This document shows positions 26,456-33,897 of a stretch of DNA of 64,000 nucleotides, in pieces. The notes under the pieces were generated by a model. The model searched no databases. It had not been told where the DNA came from and was given only the letters and a program-made list of their open reading frames with translations. A program made the translations under genes and the position numbers. Position 1 is the stretch's first letter. Every line of letters starts with the position of its first letter. This DNA is from Pontibacter virosus. GTDB lineage: Bacteria > Bacteroidota > Bacteroidia > Cytophagales > Hymenobacteraceae. The stretch spans positions 107,943 through 171,942 of the forward strand of contig NZ_QEKI01000009.1 of the NCBI RefSeq assembly GCF_003096355.1. The letters are read 5' to 3'.

Positions 26456-27772
26456 ATGGCAATATATACAAGAGAACAAGCAGAGGCCTTGCTGAAAAAG
26501 GCGCTGGCTTACTCAAAAGCCGATGAGTGTGAGGTCACGCTGAGCGGCTACAATGGCGGCAACATCCGTTACGCCCGAAACGAAGTGTCTACGAGCGGGG
26601 CTGAAGAAAACGTGTCGCTGTCGGTAGAGTCGCGCTTCGGTAAAAAATCCGGAGTGGCCACGATCAACGAGTTTGACGATGCCTCTCTGGAGAAAGTAGT
26701 GCGTCGCGCCGAAGAGATCGCCCGCATTGCCCCCGACAGCCCGGAGTATGTGCCCATGCTCGGGCCTCAGAAGTACAGCGCCACGAAAGCACACTTCGAC
26801 TCCACCGCCAAAATAGACGCCGCCTACCGTGCCGACGCTGCTGCTAAAAGTATAAAAGCAGCCGCAGACAAAGGCCTGACTGCCGCTGGCTTCCTGGAGC
26901 ACTCCACAAGCTTTATGTCGCGCCTCAACTCAAAAGGCCTGTTTGCCTATCATCCGTCTACCGTAGTCGATTTTTCGGTGACTATGCGTACAGAAGACGG
27001 CACAGGTTCTGGCTACGTGACCCAGGACTTCAGTGATGTGAGCAAGCTCGACACCGGTAGTGCCTCCCAAATCGCGGCCAGCAAAGCCGTGAATTCCCGT
27101 AATGCCAAGGCGTTGGAACCGGGCAAGTATACCGTCATTCTAGAGCCGGCCGCTTCCATTGATCTGTTGCGCAACATGTTCGGCAACATGGACCAGCGTA
27201 ATGCCGAAGAAGGCCGCAGCTTCCTGAGCAAGCCAGGAGGAAAGACTAAACTGGGCGAGAAACTGGTAGACGAGCGTATTACGGTGTACTCCGACCCAAT
27301 GCATCCTGAAATCCCGTCCGCTCCGTTTGCCGGCGATGGCCGTCCAAGAGAGAAGACTACCTGGATTGAGAAAGGTGTGATCAAGAACCTCTACAACTCC
27401 CGTTTCTGGGCTGAGAAAACAGGTGCTAAATCAGTGCCGAACCCGGGTGGTGTGGTGATGGAAGGCGGCAATCAGACGCTGGAGGAGATGATCAAGAGCA
27501 CCAAGCGCGGCATTCTGGTAACGCGCCTGTGGTACATCCGCTCCGTAGACCCACAGACGCTACTCTATACCGGCCTCACCCGCGACGGCACCTTCTACAT
27601 CGAGAACGGCAAAATCCAGTACCCGGTGAAGAACTTCCGCTTCAACGAGAGCCCCATCATCATGCTCAACAACCTGGAGGCTCTGGGCCGTCCGCAACGC
27701 ATCAACGGCAACCTGGTTCCGCCAATGAAGATCCGCGACTTCACCTTCACCAGCTTGTCTGACGCGGTGTAG
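26456..27772 (+). CDS. pmbA: PmbA/TldE-type partner protein
   Basis: A 438-residue TldD/PmbA family protein lacking the HExxxH zinc motif at the equivalent place (it reads LEPAASIDLLRNMFG), as expected of the non-catalytic TldE/PmbA subunit. Family segments include RYARNEVSTSGAEENVSLSV near the N-terminus and TRDGTFYIENGKIQYPVKNFRF near the C-terminus. No signal peptide is seen. It is downstream of the TldD gene in the same direction and presumably forms the complex with it, although the predicted compartments differ. Confidence 0.88.
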   Translation: MAIYTREQAEALLKKALAYSKADECEVTLSGYNGGNIRYARNEVSTSGAEENVSLSVESRFGKKSGVATINEFDDASLEKVVRRAEEIARIAPDSPEYVPMLGPQKYSATKAHFDSTAKIDAAYRADAAAKSIKAAADKGLTAAGFLEHSTSFMSRLNSKGLFAYHPSTVVDFSVTMRTEDGTGSGYVTQDFSDVSKLDTGSASQIAASKAVNSRNAKALEPGKYTVILEPAASIDLLRNMFGNMDQRNAEEGRSFLSKPGGKTKLGEKLVDERITVYSDPMHPEIPSAPFAGDGRPREKTTWIEKGVIKNLYNSRFWAEKTGAKSVPNPGGVVMEGGNQTLEEMIKSTKRGILVTRLWYIRSVDPQTLLYTGLTRDGTFYIENGKIQYPVKNFRFNESPIIMLNNLEALGRPQRINGNLVPPMKIRDFTFTSLSDAV

Positions 27773-27790
27773 TCAGCTAACTTATACCTT

Positions 27791-27829
27791 GAATGCCGTA
27801 TACAGCGCTTTGTGTACGGCATTCCTTTT
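27791..27829 (+). terminator. Terminator after pmbA
   Basis: GAATGCCGTA (27791-27800) pairs perfectly with TACGGCATTC (27815-27824), followed by a short T-rich stretch. Confidence 0.75.
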
Positions 27830-27844
27830 AAACACCTATAATTT

Positions 27845-28078
27845 ATGCCGACTATACTTCGGATATTTGGATACAGATTTTTCTTCTTCAGCAATGAAGG
27901 AAATGAGCCACCACATATTCATATCGAAAAAGCTGAGGGTTACGCAAAATACTGGCTTGAACCAGTTGAGTTAGCCAGTTCTTACGCTTTCAATGCAAAA
28001 GAGCTGAATGAACTCCGTAAATTAGTAATAGAAAACAAAGCGCTCTTTGAGCAAAAATGGCATGAGTATTTTAGCTAA
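27845..28078 (+). CDS. DUF4160 domain protein
   Basis: A 77-residue protein with the DUF4160 pattern: FGYRFFFFSNEGNEPPHIHIEK, then a Trp/Leu strand and an acidic helix LNELRKLVIENKALFEQKWHEYF. It overlaps by 17 bases the next gene, a DUF2442 protein. This pair is recurrent in bacterial genomes and has been proposed to be a toxin-antitoxin-like or defence-linked module; biochemical function is not established to my knowledge. Base composition is more AT-rich than the flanking operons, consistent with a mobile two-gene cassette. Confidence 0.85.
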   Translation: MPTILRIFGYRFFFFSNEGNEPPHIHIEKAEGYAKYWLEPVELASSYAFNAKELNELRKLVIENKALFEQKWHEYFS

Positions 28079-28295
28079 GAAGTCTACACCACATGCACAG
28101 AAGGTATGGTTTATAGATTCCAAAATGTATGTTCTCTTAACTGATGGTCGTGAGTTGGGTGTACCGTTAGAATGGTTTCCCAAATTGCGTGATGCATCTG
28201 AAAGTGAGCGCATGAACTGGCGCTTAATTGGCGGCGGCATAGGTATACATTGGGAAGATATAGACGAAGACCTATCTGTTTCTGGTTTACTTTAA
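28062..28295 (+). CDS. DUF2442 domain protein
   Basis: A 77-residue protein from the ATG at 28062 (MSILAKKSTPHAQKV). The DUF2442 core is clear: VWFIDSKMYVLLTDGRELGVPLEWFPKL followed by WRLIGGGIGIHWEDIDEDLSV. Translation is probably coupled to the overlapping DUF4160 gene. DUF2442 proteins are small, sometimes DNA-binding-like partners, and are candidate antitoxins; this is inference. Confidence 0.87.
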   Translation: MSILAKKSTPHAQKVWFIDSKMYVLLTDGRELGVPLEWFPKLRDASESERMNWRLIGGGIGIHWEDIDEDLSVSGLL

Positions 28296-28319
28296 ACAAA
28301 TTTAAATCTAACTCCTCAA

Positions 28320-28937
28320 TTGCAACCTTTCACCTTCGTCCGACTGCAATACCGCTCCGGCAACTGGGATACCGACCCGCGTATGCCGAGCAACCTGCTG
28401 CACTCGCTGATCGAGTACACGACGGTGAAGGTGAACGAGCAGGAGAAGGTAATACCGCTGGATAGTGCTGAGCTGTTCAACTACCCTTTTAGCTACATGA
28501 GCGGGCACCGGCTGGTGCAGTTTAACCAGAAGGAGCGGCAGAACTTTGAGACCTATGTGCGCAACGGCGGCTTCGTGTTTGTAGACGACTGCAACCACGA
28601 CCTCGACGGGCTTTTTGCCAGATCGTTTGAGGAGCAAATGAAGCAGATATTCGGGCAGGGAGCTTTGAAGAAGATCCCGAATAACCACAAGATCTACCGC
28701 AGCTTCTTTACTTTTGATGAGGGCCCACCTACTACGTCGTTCGAGCTCAACGGCTGGGGCGACGACCTGGTGCACGACTACCTGAAAGCCATCGAGATCA
28801 ACGGCAGAATCGGGGTGCTCTACAGCAACAAAGACTACGGTTGCGAGTGGGACTATGATTTCCGGAACAAGCGCTGGCTGGCGGAAGACAACACCAAGTT
28901 CGGCGTCAACATCATCATGTACGCGCTGACGAGTTAA
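28320..28937 (+). CDS. DUF4159 domain protein
   Basis: A 205-residue protein starting with TTG at 28320. The DUF4159 features are FVRLQYRSGNWDTDP at the start and FVRNGGF/VFVDDC in the middle (here YVRNGGFVFVDDCNHD), giving a class I glutamine-amidotransferase-like fold without an obvious catalytic Cys. In Bacteroidota this family sits with MoxR, DUF58 and BatA genes, as it does here, and is the first gene of the long cluster that follows. Confidence 0.88.
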   Translation: MQPFTFVRLQYRSGNWDTDPRMPSNLLHSLIEYTTVKVNEQEKVIPLDSAELFNYPFSYMSGHRLVQFNQKERQNFETYVRNGGFVFVDDCNHDLDGLFARSFEEQMKQIFGQGALKKIPNNHKIYRSFFTFDEGPPTTSFELNGWGDDLVHDYLKAIEINGRIGVLYSNKDYGCEWDYDFRNKRWLAEDNTKFGVNIIMYALTS

Positions 28938-29011
28938 ACATTGAAGACCTCGCAGCGTGCACAGCTCCTGCGAGCTTCTAAAAGACGACCAAAGTCATCA
29001 CAAAGTACAAA

Positions 29012-30007
29012 ATGACTGAACAAGACATAAACCAACTCCTCGGCAAGCTGCCACAGCTCAAGCAGGAGATACAGAAAGTGATCGTAGGGCAGGAGCAAGT
29101 GCTCGACGAAGTACTGATTACGCTGCTGGCAGGCGGACACGGCTTGCTGGAAGGTGTACCGGGCCTGGCAAAGACCTTGCTGGTACGCACTTTATCCAAC
29201 GCAATGGACCTGAGCTTCCGTCGCATCCAGTTCACCCCCGACCTGATGCCGACCGACATCCTCGGTACCGAGGTACTGGAGGAGGACCACGCCACCGGCA
29301 AGCGCTTCTTCAAGTTTAACGAAGGACCTATCTTCGCCAACATAGTGTTGGCTGACGAGATCAACCGGACGCCACCTAAAACGCAGGCAGCGCTGCTGGA
29401 GGCCATGCAGGAGTACGAAGTGACTTACGCGGGCACTACCTATACCTTGCCGAAGCCTTTCTTCCTGCTCGCTACCCAAAACCCAATTGAACAGGCTGGC
29501 ACCTATCCGCTGCCCGAGGCGCAGCTGGATCGTTTCCTGCTCTACATCAAAATAAAATACCCTACGGAACTGGAGGAGCTGAACATCCTCACCAGCACCA
29601 CCGGCACCCGGCAGTCACAGGTATACCCGGCCATTTCGGGCGAGGAAATACTGCAACTGCGGCAACTCGTGCGGGAGGTGAGCATCAGCGACGACCTGCT
29701 GACTTACGTGAACCAACTGGTGCGTGCCACACGCCCTGACACGACTTCGAGCGAACACATCAAAAGCTATGTGCGCTGGGGAGCAGGCCCGAGGGCGGGG
29801 CAGGCGCTTATTCTGACTTCCAAAGCCAGGGCACTGCTACAGGGCCGCTTCGCCGTAACAGCCGCCGACGTGTACACGATGGCTTTTCCGGTGCTGCGCC
29901 ACCGCATTCTGGTTAATTTTACGGCCGAGGCCGAGCGCATAACCACTGATAAAGTGGTGGAAGAGTTACTGCAACACATCAAATTGCCTAAAACAGTTCT
30001 GGTATAG
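29012..30007 (+). CDS. MoxR-family AAA+ ATPase
   Basis: A 331-residue ATPase. Walker A is GVPGLAKT at residues 48-55 and Walker B is IVLADEINR near 110-118, followed by the sensor region ATQNPIEQAGTYPLPEAQLDRF. MoxR ATPases act as chaperones, often for von Willebrand factor A (vWA) proteins and metal-cofactor insertion. The adjoining DUF58, BatA and DUF4159 genes are its standard partners; the set resembles the Bacteroides aerotolerance (Bat) operon in outline. Confidence 0.93.
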   Translation: MTEQDINQLLGKLPQLKQEIQKVIVGQEQVLDEVLITLLAGGHGLLEGVPGLAKTLLVRTLSNAMDLSFRRIQFTPDLMPTDILGTEVLEEDHATGKRFFKFNEGPIFANIVLADEINRTPPKTQAALLEAMQEYEVTYAGTTYTLPKPFFLLATQNPIEQAGTYPLPEAQLDRFLLYIKIKYPTELEELNILTSTTGTRQSQVYPAISGEEILQLRQLVREVSISDDLLTYVNQLVRATRPDTTSSEHIKSYVRWGAGPRAGQALILTSKARALLQGRFAVTAADVYTMAFPVLRHRILVNFTAEAERITTDKVVEELLQHIKLPKTVLV

Positions 30008-30092
30008 GTATAGCGGTGTTGGCGCTTCCGCTATGGAAGCAGCACGAACACTGGCTACGACAGCTCCACATAGCTAAAAAAACTGAAAACAA

Positions 30093-30632
30093 ATGGAAGA
30101 AATAGAAAACGTAAAACTAACGGACGCAGGCGCGCAACTCCTGAAAAGGATTGTAGGAGAGCGCATCTGTTATTTCTTCACTGACAACATAAAAATACAG
30201 GCCACTGGCGGCAGGGTTACCTACTGGGCGCCCGAGTTTGCTATTGGCCTCACTAAAAACAAGCAGGATCATCGCTTTATCAACATTAGCGCTGACTACA
30301 AACTGACTCTCCGCTCGTCTACTACATTTTACGAGTTCGAAATAGAGGAAAGCAGGATGCCGCTTCGGTGCGAGAAACTGCTACAGTCGGGTCAGCACTC
30401 CGAAATACGGGTGTTATCAACCCCTGTGCTGATGATCGAACTATACCAGGACTGGAATCAGGAGTTTGACGAAGCCATTCACTATGATGCAGCGATTGTG
30501 CTGTATACCGATACACAGAAGTATATGCTTCGAGTGCGCGAAGAGTTAGTTGGCGGGGTGGATATTATACTGGATGAAGCCATGATAGAGGCAGAATTGG
30601 TTGATCTGAAACTACGCCAGAGTCTGGTTTAA
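30093..30632 (+). CDS. Hypothetical protein within the MoxR-DUF58 cluster
   Basis: A 179-residue cytosolic-looking protein I do not recognise. It is rich in alternating beta-type segments (ICYFFTDNIKIQATGGRVTYW, then AIVLYTDTQKYMLRVREEL) and has no signal, membrane span or enzymatic motif. It lies between the MoxR and DUF58 genes, which are usually adjacent, in the same direction with 12 bases to DUF58. It could be a later insertion or a strain-specific accessory of the complex. Confidence 0.7.
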   Translation: MEEIENVKLTDAGAQLLKRIVGERICYFFTDNIKIQATGGRVTYWAPEFAIGLTKNKQDHRFINISADYKLTLRSSTTFYEFEIEESRMPLRCEKLLQSGQHSEIRVLSTPVLMIELYQDWNQEFDEAIHYDAAIVLYTDTQKYMLRVREELVGGVDIILDEAMIEAELVDLKLRQSLV

Positions 30633-30644
30633 CAGCAGCATTCT

Positions 30645-31544
30645 ATGTCACAAACAGGGCACAAATTTATCGACCCGAAGGTGCTGGCCACGATTAAAGA
30701 CCTGCCGCTGCTGGCCAAAACGGTAGTGGAGGGCTTTTTGAGCGGGCAGAACCAGAGCATCAGGCGGGGAGCCGGATTGGAGTTCAGCCAGTACCGCAGC
30801 TACCAGCCCGGCGACGACCTGCGCCAACTCGACTGGAAGATGTTTGCCCGCTCCGACCGCTACTACATCCGCGAAGCCGAAGTAGACACCAACATCACCG
30901 TGCGCTTTATCGTGGACGGTAGCGCTTCGATGGCGCATGAGGACGAGAATGGCCTGACCAAAATGGACTATGCCCGTTTTCTGGTGGCTTCGCTCGCATA
31001 CCTGGCCACTACGCAAGGTGATGCGGTGGGTCTGTACGTGTTGCACGAGCAGCAACTGATCAACCTGACACCCCGCTCCGACAACATGCACCTGCAGCGC
31101 TTCTGGCACCAGCTGGCTGAGATCAGACCCAGCGGACGCTTCCCCGACGCCCAGACAGCTGCTAACCTGTTCTCGGATCGTCGCCAGAAGGAGCTGACCG
31201 TGTTTGTAACCGACTTGTATGAGCATGAGCATGAGATAACAGACCTGCTCTACAAACTGGGCGCACAGCGGCACGAGTTGCTGCTATGCCACCTGATGAG
31301 CCGCAACGAACTGGATTTTAAGTTTGAAGGCACGCTGACCTTCGAGGATCTGGAAACAGGTCAGACCATGCAGGTAGGTACTGCTGAACAACGCAAGACA
31401 TACTTGGCCAAGCTGCAGGACTGGCTTCAGCAAACCGAAAAAGCGATGCGCAACCGCCAGATCACCTATGACCGCTTCGTGACTGACGAGCCGCTGGACA
31501 AAGCCTTGAGAGCTTTTTTGAAAAACAGGCTGGTTCTGGGTTAG
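30645..31544 (+). CDS. DUF58 protein (vWA-like)
   Basis: A 299-residue protein. The DUF58 signature is complete: GRRAGLEF-like segment (here IRRGAGLEFSQYRSYQPGDDLRQLDWKMFARSDRYYIREAE) and the vWA metal-ion site VDGSASM, with TDLYEHE later. It is thought to be the client or partner of the MoxR ATPase. No membrane span is apparent. Cotranscribed with the unknown protein 12 bases upstream. Confidence 0.92.
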   Translation: MSQTGHKFIDPKVLATIKDLPLLAKTVVEGFLSGQNQSIRRGAGLEFSQYRSYQPGDDLRQLDWKMFARSDRYYIREAEVDTNITVRFIVDGSASMAHEDENGLTKMDYARFLVASLAYLATTQGDAVGLYVLHEQQLINLTPRSDNMHLQRFWHQLAEIRPSGRFPDAQTAANLFSDRRQKELTVFVTDLYEHEHEITDLLYKLGAQRHELLLCHLMSRNELDFKFEGTLTFEDLETGQTMQVGTAEQRKTYLAKLQDWLQQTEKAMRNRQITYDRFVTDEPLDKALRAFLKNRLVLG

Positions 31545-31585
31545 TGAATGAGTGATTGAGTTATTGAGTGGATGAGTGAATGTTT
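31545..31585 (+). repeat. Short GAGTGA-type tandem-like run
   Basis: A 40-base spacer made of imperfect repeats of TGAGTGAAT/TTGAGT (for example GAGTGATTGAGTTATTGAGT). It may be slippage-prone. Similar GAGTT-rich runs occur in other spacers. Confidence 0.5.
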
Positions 31586-32332
31586 AAAATGATGAAGGAC
31601 AACTTTTCCGGACATGCAGCCGACTACGCCAGGTATCGGCCCACGTACCCACAGGAGCTGATTGCACACCTGGCAGGTATAGCACCAGCCCAACAGCTGG
31701 CCTGTGACTGCGCTACGGGCAATGGACAGGTAGCGGGTATGCTCGCCGCACACTTCAACCAGGTGGTTGCCACTGACATCAGCGAAAATCAGTTGAAGAA
31801 TGCGATGCAGTTGCCCAACATCACCTACAAAGTAGAACAGGCCGAACAATCCTCGCTCTCAGATCGCTCCGTAGACCTGATCGTGGTAGCGCAGGCGGTG
31901 CATTGGTTTGATTTTGATCGATTTTACAAGGAAGTAGAGCGGGTACTTAAGCCGGATGGCGTGATTGCTGTGATCGGGTATGGTCTGCTTAAGACGAGTC
32001 TTTCACTGGATAAGGTAATAGAGCACTTCTACAGCAAAGTACTCGACGGTTACTGGGATCCGGAGCGCCGCTACCTCGACGAAGGCTACCGCACCATTCC
32101 ATTTCCTTTTGAGGAACTTGAGTTGCCGAAATTCAGCAGCAGCTATGCCTGGACGCCCGATGACCTGATCGGTTACCTGAACACCTGGTCGGCGGTGAAA
32201 CACTACGAAAAGCAGCAAGGCCACAATCCGGTGCAGCTGGTCGAAAAGCAAATCCGAGAGGCTTTTGAGGGCCAGACAACTACCGTCACGTTCGATATCT
32301 TGACCAGAGTAGGCAAAGTGCATCATTCCTAA
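31580..32332 (+). CDS. Class I SAM-dependent methyltransferase
   Basis: A 250-residue methyltransferase. Motif I is CDCATGNGQV (near residue 42), with the acidic end of beta-2 at VVATDISENQL and the later VVAQAVHWFDFDRFYKEVERVLKPDG typical of UbiE/trans-aconitate-type enzymes. Substrate unknown. It interrupts the MoxR-DUF58-BatA series and may be an unrelated passenger. The start may be ATG 31580 or one of the two ATGs three and four codons on. Confidence 0.85.
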   Translation: MFKMMKDNFSGHAADYARYRPTYPQELIAHLAGIAPAQQLACDCATGNGQVAGMLAAHFNQVVATDISENQLKNAMQLPNITYKVEQAEQSSLSDRSVDLIVVAQAVHWFDFDRFYKEVERVLKPDGVIAVIGYGLLKTSLSLDKVIEHFYSKVLDGYWDPERRYLDEGYRTIPFPFEELELPKFSSSYAWTPDDLIGYLNTWSAVKHYEKQQGHNPVQLVEKQIREAFEGQTTTVTFDILTRVGKVHHS

Positions 32333-32358
32333 ACTCTTAAATTCTCAAACTCCTAAAC

Positions 32359-33897
32359 TTGACCTTTCTCTCCCCATATTGGCTTTTGGCAGCGTCGGCG
32401 ATAGTGGTCCCGATCGCGATCCACCTGTGGAACAGGCGGCAGGGGAAGACTGTGAAGGTGGGAAGCCTACGTTGGCTGGAGCCATCGGCGAGCAAACGCT
32501 GGAGCAGTATCCGGTTAAGCGATGTCTGGCTTTTGGTGCTGCGTTGCCTGATTCTAATACTCTTGGCAGTAGCTTTGGCAAAGCCCGTGTGGCAAGGCGC
32601 TCCAAGTACGCAGCAGGCTCAAAAAGCTGTTTTTATCAGCCCCGAACTGTTGCATAGCACCGCTCTCCGCACCATCAAGCCAACGGTAGACGGCCTGCTG
32701 CAGCGCGGCTATATCCTGCACCGCTATACTCCGGACTTTGAGGCTATACCTATCGAAGCCTGGCAAGCGCTTAGTAATGACCCGACAGACTCTGTGGTGA
32801 GCAATGGCAACCACTGGGGCTTGCTGCCTGCACTGGCGCAACAATATAAACAGGCTGAAGACAGTGTCTGGCTCTTCACTTCCGACCAGCAACGGCATTT
32901 TCAGGGTGCGCCAACTCCATTGCAGGAAAACATCCGTTGGGTTCCGGTAGCATTGGAAAGCACGATAAACTGGGTGCAGGCTGCCTATACCTTGCGGCCT
33001 GATAGCCTTTTGCTTATCACGGGCCACAGTAATCGCGATGGGACTAAATTTAGTGCTGTGCAGGTGGCTACTCTTGCCCAGGAGGCGAATATTAACGGCA
33101 ATCTGGTTCGGTTGGGTGAGCAGGGAGATTCTCTCACAGCACAATGGAGCAACAGTTTCTCGCAAAGAATTGCAATCCATAAAGAGCCACTCCGTATAGG
33201 TATAGCCCATGACAAAGCGCAGCAAGCAGAGGTTCGTTACCTACAGGCGGCCGTGCAGGCAATCAGCCGCTATACCGGTATACCTATCAAAGCACACGTA
33301 ATCTCTACCACTACACAACCCGACCCTTCTACCTCCTGGTTATTTTGGCTGAGTGGCCAGAACGTGCCCGGCTCGTGGATAGAACAGGTACAAAAGAATG
33401 GGACCAGTCTGTGGGTGCAGTCAGCTTCAGAGCCTGAGCCAATTACAGCACAGCTGGCAGCTTCAGGTATAGAGAAAATCAAGATACAGCAACTGACAGC
33501 AACAGATATAGCAAACAGCAATGCAGGTATAAAACTAAGTGACGTAAGCACAGTGTGGCAGACAACAGCCGGAGAGCCTTTGCTCTTCATGCAGCCATTG
33601 GGTTTGGGTAAGGTCTATCACTTCAGAAGCGGTTTTGGTCCGGCCTGGAGCCAATTGGGGCAGAGTGCGCAGCTACCGGAGCTTTTGCTACCCTTGCTCT
33701 TACCAGAGCAAAGTACTGATCAGTACGATGCCCGTGCGCTGGATGAAACACAACTGAAGTCAACTGTGGTGCAGCCGGTCGGCAAAAAAGATAAGTCCGA
33801 AAAGCAGCAGTACAGCTTGATGCCATGGCTCGTGTTGTTAGCGTTCTTGTTATTTGTAGCGGAGCGGTTGATCACGAGTAAACGAAAAACTGCCTGA
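32359..33897 (+). CDS. BatA-domain membrane protein
   Basis: A 512-residue membrane protein starting with TTG at 32359. The N-terminal BatA domain is clear (MTFLSPYWLLAASAIVVPIAIHLWNRR, then a second span at about 55-80). The long soluble part has no vWA metal site that I can see; a last membrane span lies near 490. This is typical of the larger BatA-like proteins in MoxR operons of Bacteroidota, expected in the inner membrane with a periplasmic domain. It overlaps the next gene by one base. Confidence 0.88.
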   Translation: MTFLSPYWLLAASAIVVPIAIHLWNRRQGKTVKVGSLRWLEPSASKRWSSIRLSDVWLLVLRCLILILLAVALAKPVWQGAPSTQQAQKAVFISPELLHSTALRTIKPTVDGLLQRGYILHRYTPDFEAIPIEAWQALSNDPTDSVVSNGNHWGLLPALAQQYKQAEDSVWLFTSDQQRHFQGAPTPLQENIRWVPVALESTINWVQAAYTLRPDSLLLITGHSNRDGTKFSAVQVATLAQEANINGNLVRLGEQGDSLTAQWSNSFSQRIAIHKEPLRIGIAHDKAQQAEVRYLQAAVQAISRYTGIPIKAHVISTTTQPDPSTSWLFWLSGQNVPGSWIEQVQKNGTSLWVQSASEPEPITAQLAASGIEKIKIQQLTATDIANSNAGIKLSDVSTVWQTTAGEPLLFMQPLGLGKVYHFRSGFGPAWSQLGQSAQLPELLLPLLLPEQSTDQYDARALDETQLKSTVVQPVGKKDKSEKQQYSLMPWLVLLAFLLFVAERLITSKRKTA

